NCBI GenBank assembly: GCA_019419455.1
Contig: DXZW01000021.1
Span: 1 to 34,592, forward strand
Reading direction: 5' to 3'
From: Collinsella sp.
GTDB taxonomy: Bacteria; Actinomycetota; Coriobacteriia; Coriobacteriales; Coriobacteriaceae
Length of the DNA: 34,592 nucleotides
Shown here: positions 25,850-34,592 of the stretch, piece by piece
Layout: every line of letters starts with the position of its first letter
How positions within the stretch are numbered: position 1 is the stretch's first letter
The notes under the pieces: model-generated
What the model saw: the letters and a program-made list of their open reading frames with translations, nothing else
What the model was told of the DNA's origin: nothing
Database searches by the model: none
Program-made: the position numbers and the translations under genes

Positions 25850-26320
25850 CTAGCGATTGTGCTCCTTGAGGGCGCGGTCGATCTCGCGCTGGACATCGCG
25901 CTTGGCCATATCCTCGCGCTTGTCGTAAAGCTTCTTGCCGCGGCCTAGGCCCAGCAGCAGCTTTACGCGGCCGTCGGTATTAAAGTAGAGCTCCAGCGGC
26001 ACCAGCGCATAGCCGCGGTTGCGCAGCTTACCGTCGAGAAAGTCAATCTCCTTGCGGTGCAGCAGCAGACGACGGCGGCGATCAGGGTCGCGGTTCCACA
26101 CGCCACCATGGCTATAAGGGTGGATATGCAGGCCCACGAGCCAGCACTCGCCGCCACGAATCAGTGCAAAGGTATCGGTAATCTGGCACGCGCGCTCGCG
26201 AATCGACTTGACCTCGGTACCGCTCAGCTCAATACCGCACTCAAACGTCTCATCGATAAAGTACTCGTGATGAGCCGAGCGATTCTTGGAAATGAGCTTG
26301 CGCTCGCGCTTACTGGGCAT
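25850..26320 (-). CDS. smpB: tmRNA-binding protein SmpB
   Basis: This 156-residue protein brings tmRNA to stalled ribosomes for trans-translation. The conserved beta-barrel segments ECGIELSGTEVKSIR, QITDTFALI and HIHPYSHGG are present, as is the basic C-terminal tail starting KKLYDKREDMAKRD. The length is normal. The ATG at 26320 follows AAGGAGG by six bases and lies 11 bases inside the end of the TPR gene, so translation is probably coupled. No tmRNA gene (ssrA) is visible in the window. Confidence 0.96.
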   Translation of the reverse strand: MPSKRERKLISKNRSAHHEYFIDETFECGIELSGTEVKSIRERACQITDTFALIRGGECWLVGLHIHPYSHGGVWNRDPDRRRRLLLHRKEIDFLDGKLRNRGYALVPLELYFNTDGRVKLLLGLGRGKKLYDKREDMAKRDVQREIDRALKEHNR

Positions 26321-27227
26321 CGCCGGCCTCCTTGGCGCCATCGGCGTTTGAGCCCGCAGCCTCGCGCTTTGCCTTGCGCTCGGCGTTAAGCTCGGCATCA
26401 CTCTCGCGCACCAGCTTGATAATCGCCGCGCACGCCTCTTCGCCCACCAGGTCGCGGGCACGGACCGTCAGGCGCGTAGCCTCCTGCTTGTCGCCGTCGC
26501 TCGCAGCGTCGGTCGCACACATGATCAGGCAGATGGCAATCTCGGCCGAAGGCGAGGTCGGCACGCCCTGCAGGGCGAGCTCACCCATCACATGGTCGTC
26601 ACTCTCGTCCGCGGCATCCGGATAGGTGGTATGGATCTTGTTGAGCAGGCGCGTCGTATGCGCATCGTTGGGCGCCAGGCGCAGCGCCAGACGCGCGCAG
26701 CCCACGGCAGCCGAAATGTTCTCGGTCTCGGGCTCCAAGAAGTACTGACCCAAGTTGGTGTAGGCGCGTGCGGCGCACTTACCGTCGCTCGCGCGCTCCA
26801 GCACCGAGAACGAGAGCGATGCCCACTCCTGCTTGTCCTCGAGCGCGCGGAACAGCTCGGCCAAGTCCAAGCGATAGTTGCAGTTCATGGGATCCCAACG
26901 CACGGCCTGCATCAGGGCATTCCGAGCACTCACATAATCCTGCTGGCGGATGTAGGCAAACGCCATGTCGGAGTACAGGCGGTCAAAGGGAACCTCGACC
27001 TGCACCAGCTCGCGCGGATCCTTCTCCACGCGGCGATAGGCCAGGCGCTCAAACTTGCTGTCGAAGCTAAAGTACTGGCGCTTCTCCTCCGTCTTGCACT
27101 CAGCGTCGATATACTCCTCGGCGAGCTCCACCAGACGCTCAAGCAGCGGCGTCGCCGTAGCCAGGTCGCCCTGCGCCAGATAGTTCTCGGCATACGTGAT
27201 GTCTTCCAAGCTGATAGGCAGGTCCAT
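26310..27227 (-). CDS. tetratricopeptide-like repeat protein
   Basis: This 305-residue, all-helical protein has TPR-like helix pairs (SDMAFAYIRQQDYVSARNALMQAVRWDP; ARAYTNLGQYF...AAVGCARLALRLAPND), written here by key segments. There is no signal peptide or membrane span, and it ends in a charged Ala/Lys/Glu tail. TPR proteins serve as protein-binding scaffolds; the partner is unknown. The ATG at 27227 follows GAGGAG. It overlaps smpB by 11 bp, so they form an operon. Confidence 0.8.
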   Translation of the reverse strand: MDLPISLEDITYAENYLAQGDLATATPLLERLVELAEEYIDAECKTEEKRQYFSFDSKFERLAYRRVEKDPRELVQVEVPFDRLYSDMAFAYIRQQDYVSARNALMQAVRWDPMNCNYRLDLAELFRALEDKQEWASLSFSVLERASDGKCAARAYTNLGQYFLEPETENISAAVGCARLALRLAPNDAHTTRLLNKIHTTYPDAADESDDHVMGELALQGVPTSPSAEIAICLIMCATDAASDGDKQEATRLTVRARDLVGEEACAAIIKLVRESDAELNAERKAKREAAGSNADGAKEAGDAQ

Positions 27228-27286
27228 GACAACTCCTCGGTCCGGGCGGCAGACTCAACGCGCGCCTTAAATATCGGTCAATACAC

Positions 27287-27314
27287 AAAACCCGGGTCTC
27301 TTACGAGGCCCGGG
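27287..27314 (-). terminator. terminator of the tRNA-Gln/tRNA-Glu transcript
   Basis: CCCGGGTCTC (27291-27300) pairs with GAGGCCCGGG (27305-27314) around TTAC, with one mismatch. On the minus strand it is followed by TTTT, 11 bp past the tRNA-Glu 3' end. Confidence 0.85.
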
Positions 27315-27324
27315 CGTTCAATTT

Positions 27325-27401
27325 TGGTAGCCCGTACCAGATTCGAACTGGTGATCTCCGCCTTGAGAGGGCGGCGTCCTAAACCGCTAGACGAACGGGC
27401 C
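27325..27401 (-). tRNA. tRNA-Glu (anticodon CUC)
   Basis: This 77-nt cloverleaf includes an encoded CCA. The anticodon loop CTCTCAA lies between CCGCC and GGCGG, giving anticodon CUC for GAG codons. The T loop GTTCGAATC and the acceptor GGCCCGT/ACGGGCT fit. It is transcribed after tRNA-Gln from one promoter. Confidence 0.97.
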
Positions 27402-27418
27402 ATATGTAGCAAATGCAA

Positions 27419-27492
27419 TGGCTGGGATGGAGGGAGTCGAACCCCCATTGACGGAACCAGAATCCGCTGTCCTGCCATTAGACGACATCCCA
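27419..27492 (-). tRNA. tRNA-Gln (anticodon CUG)
   Basis: This 74-nt cloverleaf includes an encoded CCA. The anticodon loop TTCTGGT gives CUG for CAG codons. The acceptor TGGGATG pairs with CATCCCA. It lies 17 bp upstream of tRNA-Glu on the same strand. Confidence 0.97.
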
Positions 27493-27536
27493 ATGACTGC
27501 ATCGCTGCGCTCGGCTGTGCCTTTGCGCAAGAAAGA

Positions 27537-27565
27537 AATATACGGGAAGTCCGGCCGTGACGCAA
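27537..27565 (-). promoter_or_regulatory. promoter of the tRNA pair
   Basis: On the minus strand, -35 TTGCGT (27560-27565) and -10 TATATT (27537-27542) have a 17-bp spacer, 45 bp upstream of the tRNA-Gln 5' end. Confidence 0.8.
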
Positions 27566-27758
27566 GCCCCAATTTTGAATTTTTTGAAATTCAGTCAAAT
27601 ACGGCCGACACGTGAAGGACCTGTGAAGTCGACCGCTGCACACGAAGGGCAAAACGCCGCGAGCGGTAGCCGTCAACCGTTGGCAGATTCTACCGCGAAA
27701 ACGATAGCACCAGGCAACACAATCGAAGTATCAATGATCACGTAGATATCGAGGCGCC

Positions 27759-28169
27759 ATGGACGAAGAGCTTGATTACCTATGGGAGACCCTGGGCCTC
27801 GAGATCACTGCTGACCTTTGGCCCGAACGGGACAAAATCCATCCCACCCTGCGCCCCGCCATCACGGTGATGCAGGCAAAATACCGCCGTGCATCCTTTT
27901 TGATCATGCGGATGTCATGGCACGCGGGACTCCCCGACCTTAAGCGAATCCAGGCAAGCCTCGTCGAGCTGTCCGGTATGCCGACTGTCATATCCGAGGC
28001 GCACCTGGAGCAGCGACAGCGCGAGCGACTGCAACAGCAGCGGATTCCCTTTATCTGCCCCGGTGTTCAGGCATATCTGCCCTTTATGGACGAGGAGTAC
28101 TGGAGCGGCAAGCCCAACAAGCACGTAAAGGTCTACAATCCGCACGAATGGGCACAGCTCGAGGATTGA
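27759..28169 (+). CDS. small protein of unknown function
   Basis: This 136-residue soluble protein starts at an ATG four bases after GAGG. I do not recognise it firmly. Its C-terminal segment QRIPFICPGVQAYLPFM resembles a stretch that precedes the winged helix in some MarR-like regulators. If that is right, this protein lacks the DNA-binding part and could be a truncated or stand-alone version. The gene converges with the ArsC/Spx-like gene and has no same-strand neighbour. Confidence 0.6.
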   Translation: MDEELDYLWETLGLEITADLWPERDKIHPTLRPAITVMQAKYRRASFLIMRMSWHAGLPDLKRIQASLVELSGMPTVISEAHLEQRQRERLQQQRIPFICPGVQAYLPFMDEEYWSGKPNKHVKVYNPHEWAQLED

Positions 28170-28241
28170 GCCGAGCGAGCCCGCCGATGGAAAACACGTC
28201 CCACCCTGAGCACTCAAAACGGGTCGCGCTTTCCGCAGCCG

Positions 28242-28601
28242 CTACAGCAACGCCTCGGCCCAAGCCGATTCCCTAAAGCCGGGAATCGCAAAGTCGTCGC
28301 CCACCAGCAGTGGGCGCTTAACCAGCATGCCGTCGGTCGCCAGCAGCTCGTAGCACTCCTGATCCGTCATGCCCGCATCCAGACGCGCCTTCAGACCCAG
28401 CTCTCGATATTTCATGCCCGACGAATTAAAGAAGCGCCGCACCGGCAGCCCCGAACGAGCAATCCAGGTCGCAAGCTCATCAGCCGTGGGATTGTCCAAA
28501 ACGATATCGCGGTCGATATACTCTACCCCGTGTTCGTCCAGCCATGCCTTGGCCTTCTTGCAGGTCGAGCACTTGGGATATTCAACAAACAGTACGGTCA
28601 T
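28242..28601 (-). CDS. ArsC/Spx-family thioredoxin-fold protein
   Basis: This 119-residue protein has the family pattern YPKCSTCKKAKAWLDE with a CxxC pair (C11, C14), RRFFNSSG in the middle and KRPLLV at 95-100. Members are glutaredoxin-like arsenate reductase relatives (YffB) or Spx-type RNA-polymerase regulators. CxxC and the short length fit either, and no arsenic genes adjoin it. The ATG at 28601 follows GGAGG; an earlier in-frame ATG lacks a site. It lies 92 bp downstream of mupG on the same strand, perhaps in the same transcript. Confidence 0.88.
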   Translation of the reverse strand: MTVLFVEYPKCSTCKKAKAWLDEHGVEYIDRDIVLDNPTADELATWIARSGLPVRRFFNSSGMKYRELGLKARLDAGMTDQECYELLATDGMLVKRPLLVGDDFAIPGFRESAWAEALL

Positions 28602-28693
28602 GGGAATCCTCCGAATATAGATCGGCCAACGCAGGCACACGCCACACGAGGCGCCTTCGTATGATGGGCCAATTGTAGCCCACGGGTCACACG

Positions 28694-29746
28694 CTAAACG
28701 AACCGTACCCCGAATCCGCGTTTGATGAACGGCAGCAGCTCCATTGCCTCGGGCGTGATATGGCCCGCAACGTTCATGCGCTCGCCACCGGGAAGATCGA
28801 CCCGCGCAATCTCAAGCTCGCCTTCGTAGCGCCCATAGCCGCTATTACTCACAGCGATCGACCCCGCCTTTCGCGGCAGGCCGGCTCCGGCATCCGTCGG
28901 CACGGAATCCGGCTTAAGCGTCGTGCGCGACTCCTGAGACCTAAAGATGAGGACGCTCGAATCGGGCCGGTCGTGATGAATCTGCCCACGTACATAGGCA
29001 TAACCGGACTCAAGCTCGCATTGCAGGTCCACGTATCCGGCGGAAACTTGAGCAAACTGCGCCCAGCCCGCATCGGAAAGATCGGGGTCGCCGACCAACA
29101 CAATGTCGCAATCGGCGCCATGTGCGAGCTCAAGCATGTTGAGGGCAACCTTTGACGCGCGACCGCGATGTGCCTCGACCGTCGGAAGTCCCTCGAATAC
29201 CGGCCCGCGAACGTTGGCATCACCCGGCACAAAAGCCATGATTTCGAATCCAAGCGCCGCAAGACGAAGATTCGTCCGAGCAATGTCCTCCAGAGCTAAA
29301 CCGGTATAAGGCTTAGGGTAAAAATTGTGGCAGGCGGCAAAACGAGTCACATCGGCACCGGCCTCACGCCACGATGCGATTTCATCAGAACTCACCGTCG
29401 ATGCATTGACCACAATGCGAAATACACCGGACAGCTCCGCGACCCGCCGGGCGCTAAAGCCATAGTCCAAACGAAGGTATTCCAACCCCAGATCGCGCAG
29501 GTCCTCGATGCGCTCAAGCCCGAGCAAATCGCACGTGCGCGGTCCCACATCGGCAATGAGCGCAATGCCGCGGGCGGAAAGCAGCGACAGTACATGACGG
29601 ACCTTATCGGCATACGCCGCTCCCCCATCCTCGGGAATATGCAGCGAGGTGAACGCATAGCGTGCACCCGCCGCGGCGCCACGCTCAATCGTTCGCTCAA
29701 TATCCTGCAGAGGGCTGGAAAGATAAATCGAAATACCCGTTTTCAC
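28694..29746 (-). CDS. mupG: 6-phospho-N-acetylmuramidase, MupG family (DUF871)
   Basis: This 350-residue protein has a TIM-barrel followed by a cyclophilin-like end, the DUF871 architecture: N-terminal GISIYLSS, FTSLHIPED, LRLDYGF, NASTVS and FAACHNFYPKPYTGL, then a C-terminal GHITPEAMELLPFIKRG. Characterised MupG cleaves MurNAc-6-phosphate-GlcNAc inside the cell after PTS uptake. The start is a GTG nine bases after AAGGAG. An intrinsic terminator (29763-29796) separates it from the PTS gene. The murR-murQ-PTS order upstream strongly supports this function over other DUF871 roles. Confidence 0.88.
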   Translation of the reverse strand: MKTGISIYLSSPLQDIERTIERGAAAGARYAFTSLHIPEDGGAAYADKVRHVLSLLSARGIALIADVGPRTCDLLGLERIEDLRDLGLEYLRLDYGFSARRVAELSGVFRIVVNASTVSSDEIASWREAGADVTRFAACHNFYPKPYTGLALEDIARTNLRLAALGFEIMAFVPGDANVRGPVFEGLPTVEAHRGRASKVALNMLELAHGADCDIVLVGDPDLSDAGWAQFAQVSAGYVDLQCELESGYAYVRGQIHHDRPDSSVLIFRSQESRTTLKPDSVPTDAGAGLPRKAGSIAVSNSGYGRYEGELEIARVDLPGGERMNVAGHITPEAMELLPFIKRGFGVRFV

Positions 29747-29762
29747 GCTTCAACGCTCCTTT

Positions 29763-29796
29763 AAAAAAGGCCGGCGGAGCAGTTAGCCCCGCCGGC
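29763..29796 (-). terminator. intrinsic terminator between the PTS gene and mupG
   Basis: GCCGGCGG (29770-29777) pairs with CCGCCGGC (29789-29796) around an 11-nt loop, followed on the minus strand by a T run (complement of 29763-29768). The mupG ribosome site follows at once, so mupG would be expressed by read-through or at lower level. Confidence 0.85.
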
Positions 29797-29863
29797 ACAA
29801 CCATAGCATCAAGAAATCTGCTGCGCGCCGCGAGCTCTGAGCAACACGGCTCGCGATATCAAA

Positions 29864-31294
29864 CTACTCGCCAAAGAACTCGTTGATCTTCTGCTCGTCG
29901 ACGCCAAAGAACCACGTCAGGACAAAGCCGGCGGCATAGGCAAGCAGCATAGCGGCAACGTAGCCGAGCTGCTGGCCAGGAACGACGATCAGCAAGCCAA
30001 ACAGACCGGAAACGCCCTGAGAAACCGTGCCGATGTGAAGCAGCGCCGCGAGCGCGCCGCCAAATCCGGCACCCAGGCAGGCCGTCACAAACGGGCGAAC
30101 GAGCGGCAGCGCAACAGCATACATCAGAGGCTCGCCCACACCCAGGATTCCAACGGGAATGGACTCGGCGACGTACTTCTTGAGCTTGGCGTTCTTGGTC
30201 TTAAAGTACAGCGCCAGACCGGCACCGACCTGACCGCCGCCAGCCATCATAAGGATGGGAAGCAGGTAATTGATGCCCTTGGTAGCGCCGTCGGGATCGT
30301 TGAGCATAGCGTGGATCGGCGTGAGCGCCTGATGCAGGCCGACAGACACCAGTGGCAAGAAACCTGCCGACAGGATATAGCCGCCCAGGACGCCCAGCTT
30401 CTCGAAGATAAAGGTCAAAACGCTAAAGATGGCAGTCGTCAGCCATGCGCCAACCGGCTGGATGACGAGCATCAGAGCAAAGGCGCCGATGATGAGCACC
30501 AGCAGCGGGGACAAGAACGTGTCGAGTGCGTTGGGCATAACCTTGCGAATCTGACGCTCCATCCAGGCAAAAAATGCGCCGGCGATAAGAGCCGCGATCA
30601 TGCCGCCCGCTGCGGGGTTGTACTGCGCATTGGTGAGCGGCAGCAGAATGGCAGTGGCAGGATCGGCCGCGCCAGGCGCAAGCAGGGGCATGGCACTGTT
30701 GGCGATACACATCATGCCGGCGATGCCGCCCAGCGCAGCGGAGCCACCAAACTCACGTGCCGCGTTATAGCCCACCAAGATGGGCAGATAGGCAAACAGG
30801 GCCCAGCCCATGGAACGAATGCCCTGGTACCACCACTCGCCTGCAAGCGCGCCTGCCGTCGAGACGTTGATGACGTTGCAGATACCGTTGATGAGGCCAG
30901 CCGCAATGATGCCGGGAAGCAGGGCGACGAAGACATTGGAAATCTTCTTGAGGAAGGCCTGAACCGGCTTAGACTCGTACTTGGCCTTCTGCGCGGCCTT
31001 GTTTGTGGCCGCAGCGTCAACCACGCTCTCGTCGGCAACGCCTTTCGCAAGGCCAGTGAGCTTGGAGAACTCCTCGAGCACCTTATTCACCTTGCCCGGC
31101 CCCAGCACGATCTGCATCGTGTCGTCCTCGACCAGGCCCATCACGCCGTCGAGTGCCTTAATACCCTCCGTGTCGACGTTGCCCGCGTCTTTGACGGTCA
31201 CGCGCAGGCGCGTCATGCACGCCGCGTTTGCGAGCACGTTGTCTTTACCGCCCAAAAGGTCCAGCAGCTTTTGAGCCAGCTCTTTGTTCGTCAT
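29864..31294 (-). CDS. murP: PTS transporter subunit EIIBC, MurNAc-type
   Basis: This 476-residue protein imports and phosphorylates a sugar. The N-terminal EIIB domain carries the phosphorylated Cys26 (NAACMTRLR). The EIIC domain begins near 105, has about ten hydrophobic segments and contains the GEPLMYAVALP loop of the glucose superfamily. There is no EIIA domain, so a separate EIIA is required, as for MurP. Sequence alone fits MurNAc, sucrose or trehalose; the flanking murQ, murR and mupG genes point to MurNAc or MurNAc-GlcNAc. The ATG at 31294 follows AAGGAGG by four bases. It lies 57 bp downstream of murQ. Confidence 0.87.
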   Translation of the reverse strand: MTNKELAQKLLDLLGGKDNVLANAACMTRLRVTVKDAGNVDTEGIKALDGVMGLVEDDTMQIVLGPGKVNKVLEEFSKLTGLAKGVADESVVDAAATNKAAQKAKYESKPVQAFLKKISNVFVALLPGIIAAGLINGICNVINVSTAGALAGEWWYQGIRSMGWALFAYLPILVGYNAAREFGGSAALGGIAGMMCIANSAMPLLAPGAADPATAILLPLTNAQYNPAAGGMIAALIAGAFFAWMERQIRKVMPNALDTFLSPLLVLIIGAFALMLVIQPVGAWLTTAIFSVLTFIFEKLGVLGGYILSAGFLPLVSVGLHQALTPIHAMLNDPDGATKGINYLLPILMMAGGGQVGAGLALYFKTKNAKLKKYVAESIPVGILGVGEPLMYAVALPLVRPFVTACLGAGFGGALAALLHIGTVSQGVSGLFGLLIVVPGQQLGYVAAMLLAYAAGFVLTWFFGVDEQKINEFFGE

Positions 31295-31351
31295 AACTCC
31301 TCCTTGTATTGGGTATCTCGTCTGGATGTCATATCAGCTCACGCCGCACAC

Positions 31352-32275
<924 letters not shown>

Positions 32276-32285
32276 TTCATTCACC

Positions 32286-33137
32286 TCATCTTTCCTGTTT
32301 CTCGATGTAGTTTTGCTTAATGACATGCGTCGCCCGTTCGTAGTCGCTGGCAACGTAAGCAGCGTACAGGGCATCGACAACCATAAGCTGGGCCATACGC
32401 GAAGCCATGGCACCGCTGCGGACCAAGGGCTCACTCGCAGCGACGCCGAGCACGGCATCGGCCATGGTGGCAAGCTTGGATGATCCATCTACTTTGGTCA
32501 CGGCCACAACGGGACAGTTGTGACGTTGGGCCTCGGCGGTGCAGTCCAGCACCTCTCGCGTCAAGCCCGAGTAGCTAAAGGCGATTGCCATATCGCCCTC
32601 ATGCATGTTCTTGGCACACAAGAGCTGATCATGCCAGTCGTCGTACAGATGGCACTCTTTGTCGACACGCATGAGCTTTTGCGCCAGATCGTGCGCGACC
32701 AAACGAGAGGCACCGATACCGAACAGATTGACTGCGCGTGCCCGCTTAAGATAGGCCGCGCATCGCTCCAAGACGGTGTAATCGAGCGTTCGCGCCGTCG
32801 CTTCGATCGTGCGCACGTTGCTTTTCATCACCTTCCCCACGATACGTTCGACGCTGTCATCCATGGAGATGTCCTCGAGGGCTACGTCTTTCTTGTCACC
32901 TAAGAGCGCCAGCTCGGCAATCAGTTCGCGCTGGAACTCCTTGTAGCCCGCAAAACCCAAACGCTTGCAAAAGCGCAAAATGCTCGAGGGCGAGGAGAAC
33001 GTGGCATCGGCAAGACCGCGGACGGACAGCCCGACCACCTCGTGCGGATGAGCGCTCACATATGCGATGACATTGCGTTCCGCCGGGCTCGCGCTGAGCT
33101 CACGCTCGCGAAGCCGCAAAAGCAATCCGTTTGCCAT
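32286..33137 (-). CDS. murR: RpiR-family transcriptional regulator, MurR-like
   Basis: This 283-residue protein has an N-terminal RpiR helix-turn-helix (about 1-77, SVRGLADATFSSPSSILRFCKRLGF) and a C-terminal SIS sugar-phosphate domain (about 120-250, FGIGASRLVAHDLA, IAFSYSGLT). In the MurNAc pathway MurR senses MurNAc-6P and represses murQP. The ATG at 33137 has GGAGG eight bases upstream; a GTG nine bases earlier overlaps that site and is unlikely. It is the first gene of murR-murQ-murP. A GTACCG-N17-CGGTAC inverted pair lies at 33183-33211. Confidence 0.92.
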   Translation of the reverse strand: MANGLLLRLRERELSASPAERNVIAYVSAHPHEVVGLSVRGLADATFSSPSSILRFCKRLGFAGYKEFQRELIAELALLGDKKDVALEDISMDDSVERIVGKVMKSNVRTIEATARTLDYTVLERCAAYLKRARAVNLFGIGASRLVAHDLAQKLMRVDKECHLYDDWHDQLLCAKNMHEGDMAIAFSYSGLTREVLDCTAEAQRHNCPVVAVTKVDGSSKLATMADAVLGVAASEPLVRSGAMASRMAQLMVVDALYAAYVASDYERATHVIKQNYIEKQER

Positions 33138-33182
33138 CTCAAACACCTCCGTTGAGAAGAATTAAAGACCAACGAACGATTC

Positions 33183-33211
33183 GTACCGGATACAAACAGC
33201 TTTTACGGTAC
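33183..33211. promoter_or_regulatory. possible operator upstream of murR
   Basis: GTACCG (33183-33188) and CGGTAC (33206-33211) are inverted and spaced by 17 bp, 46-74 bp before the murR start. The position suits an autoregulatory site. The arms are short, so chance is possible. Confidence 0.3.
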
Positions 33212-33239
33212 ATTGTGCCGCATCGTGGCGCACAAAGGA

Positions 33240-33257
33240 CGAGCGTTCTACCGCTCG
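33240..33257 (-). terminator. possible terminator of the VanZ-like gene
   Basis: CGAGCG-TTCTAC-CGCTCG forms a compact hairpin, with only a weak T stretch (TCCTTTG) after it on the minus strand. It lies between the VanZ-like stop and murR. Confidence 0.4.
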
Positions 33258-33341
33258 CCCCTCAAATCCGACCGCTCGGAAATACGCGCGACACAAAATA
33301 ATTCAACAAGGTCGCATGATCAGAAACGGGTTTGTTACCGG

Positions 33342-33923
33342 CTAGCGCCTCGCATGGGCGCCGATGGGGCGCGTCTCGTGGTGCACCCATGCGGAGACCA
33401 GCAATACCAACAGCATGGCGGTGACATAGCCCGCAGCATCGAATCCTAAATCGATAACGTCGAAATGCCTGCCGGGAACAAAGATCTTATGTACCTGATC
33501 GCCAACGGAGCAGACGGCGCAAAAGAGCAACACGGGCACGCAACGGGAGCATACGCTCCACGGACGCCTGGAAAAGCAAACCACGACCACCGAGGCGAAC
33601 AATCCGACGAAGAAAAACTCTACGGTATGGGCAACGCGACGGACGTTCGTGCCCACCCACATGCGAATGGAAGCAAGTCGGCCAGACCGGACATTCGAAG
33701 CAGCCGAATCGGTGCCCCCTGTCATCCCGTTCTCGGCCTGAGCTTCACCCGCGACATCGGCAGCCTGTACGCCCGTAGCCTGACCCTCCACCACACGCGC
33801 GGTGGACTCGCTCAGCAACGACGTCTCCACCGCATTTTGCTCCGTCAGCACCCAGATGCCCGCCAGCGTTGCAGCGAACAGAACGATCGCGGTCCATCCG
33901 ATTATTTGTTTTACGCGCGCCAA
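33342..33923 (-). CDS. VanZ-like membrane protein
   Basis: This 193-residue protein has an N-terminal membrane helix (about 5-27), a long Ala/Gly/Ser/Glu-rich linker (about 35-80), then helices with the VanZ hallmarks RRVAHTVEFFFVGL and DQVHKIFVPGRHFDVIDLGFD (the latter given as its key residues D, H, F, PGR, D, D, D). VanZ-like proteins act at the membrane; some give low-level glycopeptide resistance, but most are uncharacterised. The start is a TTG seven bases after AAGGAGG; the upstream extension of the frame lacks a site. The linker is unusual in length for the family. It lies upstream of murR on the same strand, separated by a weak hairpin. Confidence 0.82.
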   Translation of the reverse strand: MARVKQIIGWTAIVLFAATLAGIWVLTEQNAVETSLLSESTARVVEGQATGVQAADVAGEAQAENGMTGGTDSAASNVRSGRLASIRMWVGTNVRRVAHTVEFFFVGLFASVVVVCFSRRPWSVCSRCVPVLLFCAVCSVGDQVHKIFVPGRHFDVIDLGFDAAGYVTAMLLVLLVSAWVHHETRPIGAHARR

Positions 33924-34027
33924 GGGCCTACCTCCTTTTTTGAATATCAGCGAGTGTAGCCCCGAATGACATCGCCACCGTATCAAAATTTGAATCGCAA
34001 CAGGAAGCGACAAAGCGACGCAAACCC

Positions 34028-34537
34028 CTACCCCGCCTCGCGCATCCAGCGATCGAACGTCCCCACGCACACGCCCAGGCACTTTGCTGCCTGGCTGCGG
34101 GTAATATCGCCCGCCTCATAGCTATCGCGTACCAGATCAAACTGAGGAGGGCACGGCTTGCGAGGTCGACCGAAACGAACCCCTCGCGCCCGCGCCGCTG
34201 CAATTCCCTCCGCCTGGCGCCGATGGATATTCTCGCGCTCCACCTGCGCCACGTAGCTCAGCAGTTGCAGCACAATATCGGCAATCAGGGTATTGGTCAC
34301 ATCCGGCGTGCCGCTTGCCCTGGCGCGCGTGTCAAGCAATGGCATGTCCAACACCACAATGGCAACCCCGAGCTCCTTGGTAATGCGTCGCCATTCCTCA
34401 AGAATCTCGGAGTAATTACGACCAAGTCGGTCGATAGAAAGCACCACCAGCACGTCCCCGTCTCCCAGGACGTGCAGCAGTTCGCGATAGCGCGGTCGAT
34501 CGAAGTCCTTGCCGCTCGCATGGTCGGCATAAATATT
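34028..34537 (-). pseudogene. serine recombinase (resolvase/invertase) truncated by an IS
   Basis: The remaining ~169 residues keep the latter part of a resolvase core (YADHASGKDFDRP, LSIDRLGRNY), the long helix (QVERENIHRRQAEGI, ARGVRFGRP) and a C-terminal helix-turn-helix (RSQAAKCLGVCVGTFDRWM). The first ~30 residues, including the YARVS-type segment with the catalytic Ser, are missing. The coding frame runs to 34537, where the IS terminus begins; the open frame continues 13 codons into the IS by chance and supplies an ATG. Without the Ser it cannot recombine DNA. Confidence 0.85.
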
Positions 34538-34592
34538 GGCTCTGTTAGACCAAGGTTGACATAAAAACGATGTCACCGCGAGGCGTTACTCT
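34538..34592. mobile_element. inner end of an insertion sequence (right copy, partial)
   Basis: It begins GGCTCTGTTAGACCAA, the exact inverse of 37-52, and then TTGACA two bases later. It interrupts the resolvase gene exactly where homology to resolvases stops. The transposase lies beyond the window. Confidence 0.6.

Overview
The window looks like a contig from a high-GC gut anaerobe of the Coriobacteriia, most likely Collinsella or a close relative. That placement is inferred from base composition, anaerobe-type redox genes (rubredoxin, a flavodoxin/ferredoxin-like protein), gene content and style of intergenic repeats; no marker gene was tested. Both ends stop about 50 bases inside an insertion-sequence terminus (1-52 and 34538-34592), so the window probably ends where an assembly broke at a repeated IS.

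Layout, left to right: a flavodoxin-like/2x[4Fe-4S] protein (-); a DEAD-box RNA helicase with a long Arg/Gly-rich tail (-); an FHA protein followed by a membrane-anchored Ser/Thr kinase with a DUF6273-like outer domain (+); a copper-resistance cluster copA-copZ-csoR with a CsoR-type operator (+); a small membrane zinc-ribbon protein (+); an amidohydrolase (-); a nuclease-like AbiEi/DUF559-type protein (-); an unrecognised protein (-); gltB-gltD glutamate synthase (-); gpmA and an Nramp metal transporter (+); a 47-residue rubredoxin and a flavin reductase (-); smpB overlapping a TPR gene (-); tRNA-Gln and tRNA-Glu (-); a small unknown gene (+); an ArsC/Spx-like protein (-); a MurNAc catabolic cluster murR-murQ-murP-mupG (-); a VanZ-like membrane protein (-); and a serine-recombinase remnant cut by the right-hand IS.

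The most striking unexplained structure is a family of 57-bp intergenic palindromes: 14 copies in six clusters of two or three (near 4.1, 7.7, 13.3, 14.6, 22.3 and 24.7 kb). Each has 16-bp arms close to GTCTCRATCTGTAACA / TGTTACAGATYGAGAC around a 24-25 bp centre, and neighbouring copies are always 23-25 bp apart. Every cluster is therefore an evenly spaced series of 16-mers in alternating orientation with a period of about 40 bp. Three copies lie on each side of the nuclease-like gene. Several other single hairpins or palindromes of different sequence lie between genes (5429-5489, 10304-10398, 10977-11023, 15774-15826, 25771-25837).

Working together: copA/copZ/csoR form a copper-sensing and export unit. 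gltBD makes glutamate from glutamine and 2-oxoglutarate. murR/murQ/murP/mupG take up and degrade MurNAc-containing wall fragments. The FHA-kinase pair is a plausible phospho-signalling unit. Rubredoxin plus flavin reductase suggest electron transfer or oxygen-stress handling.
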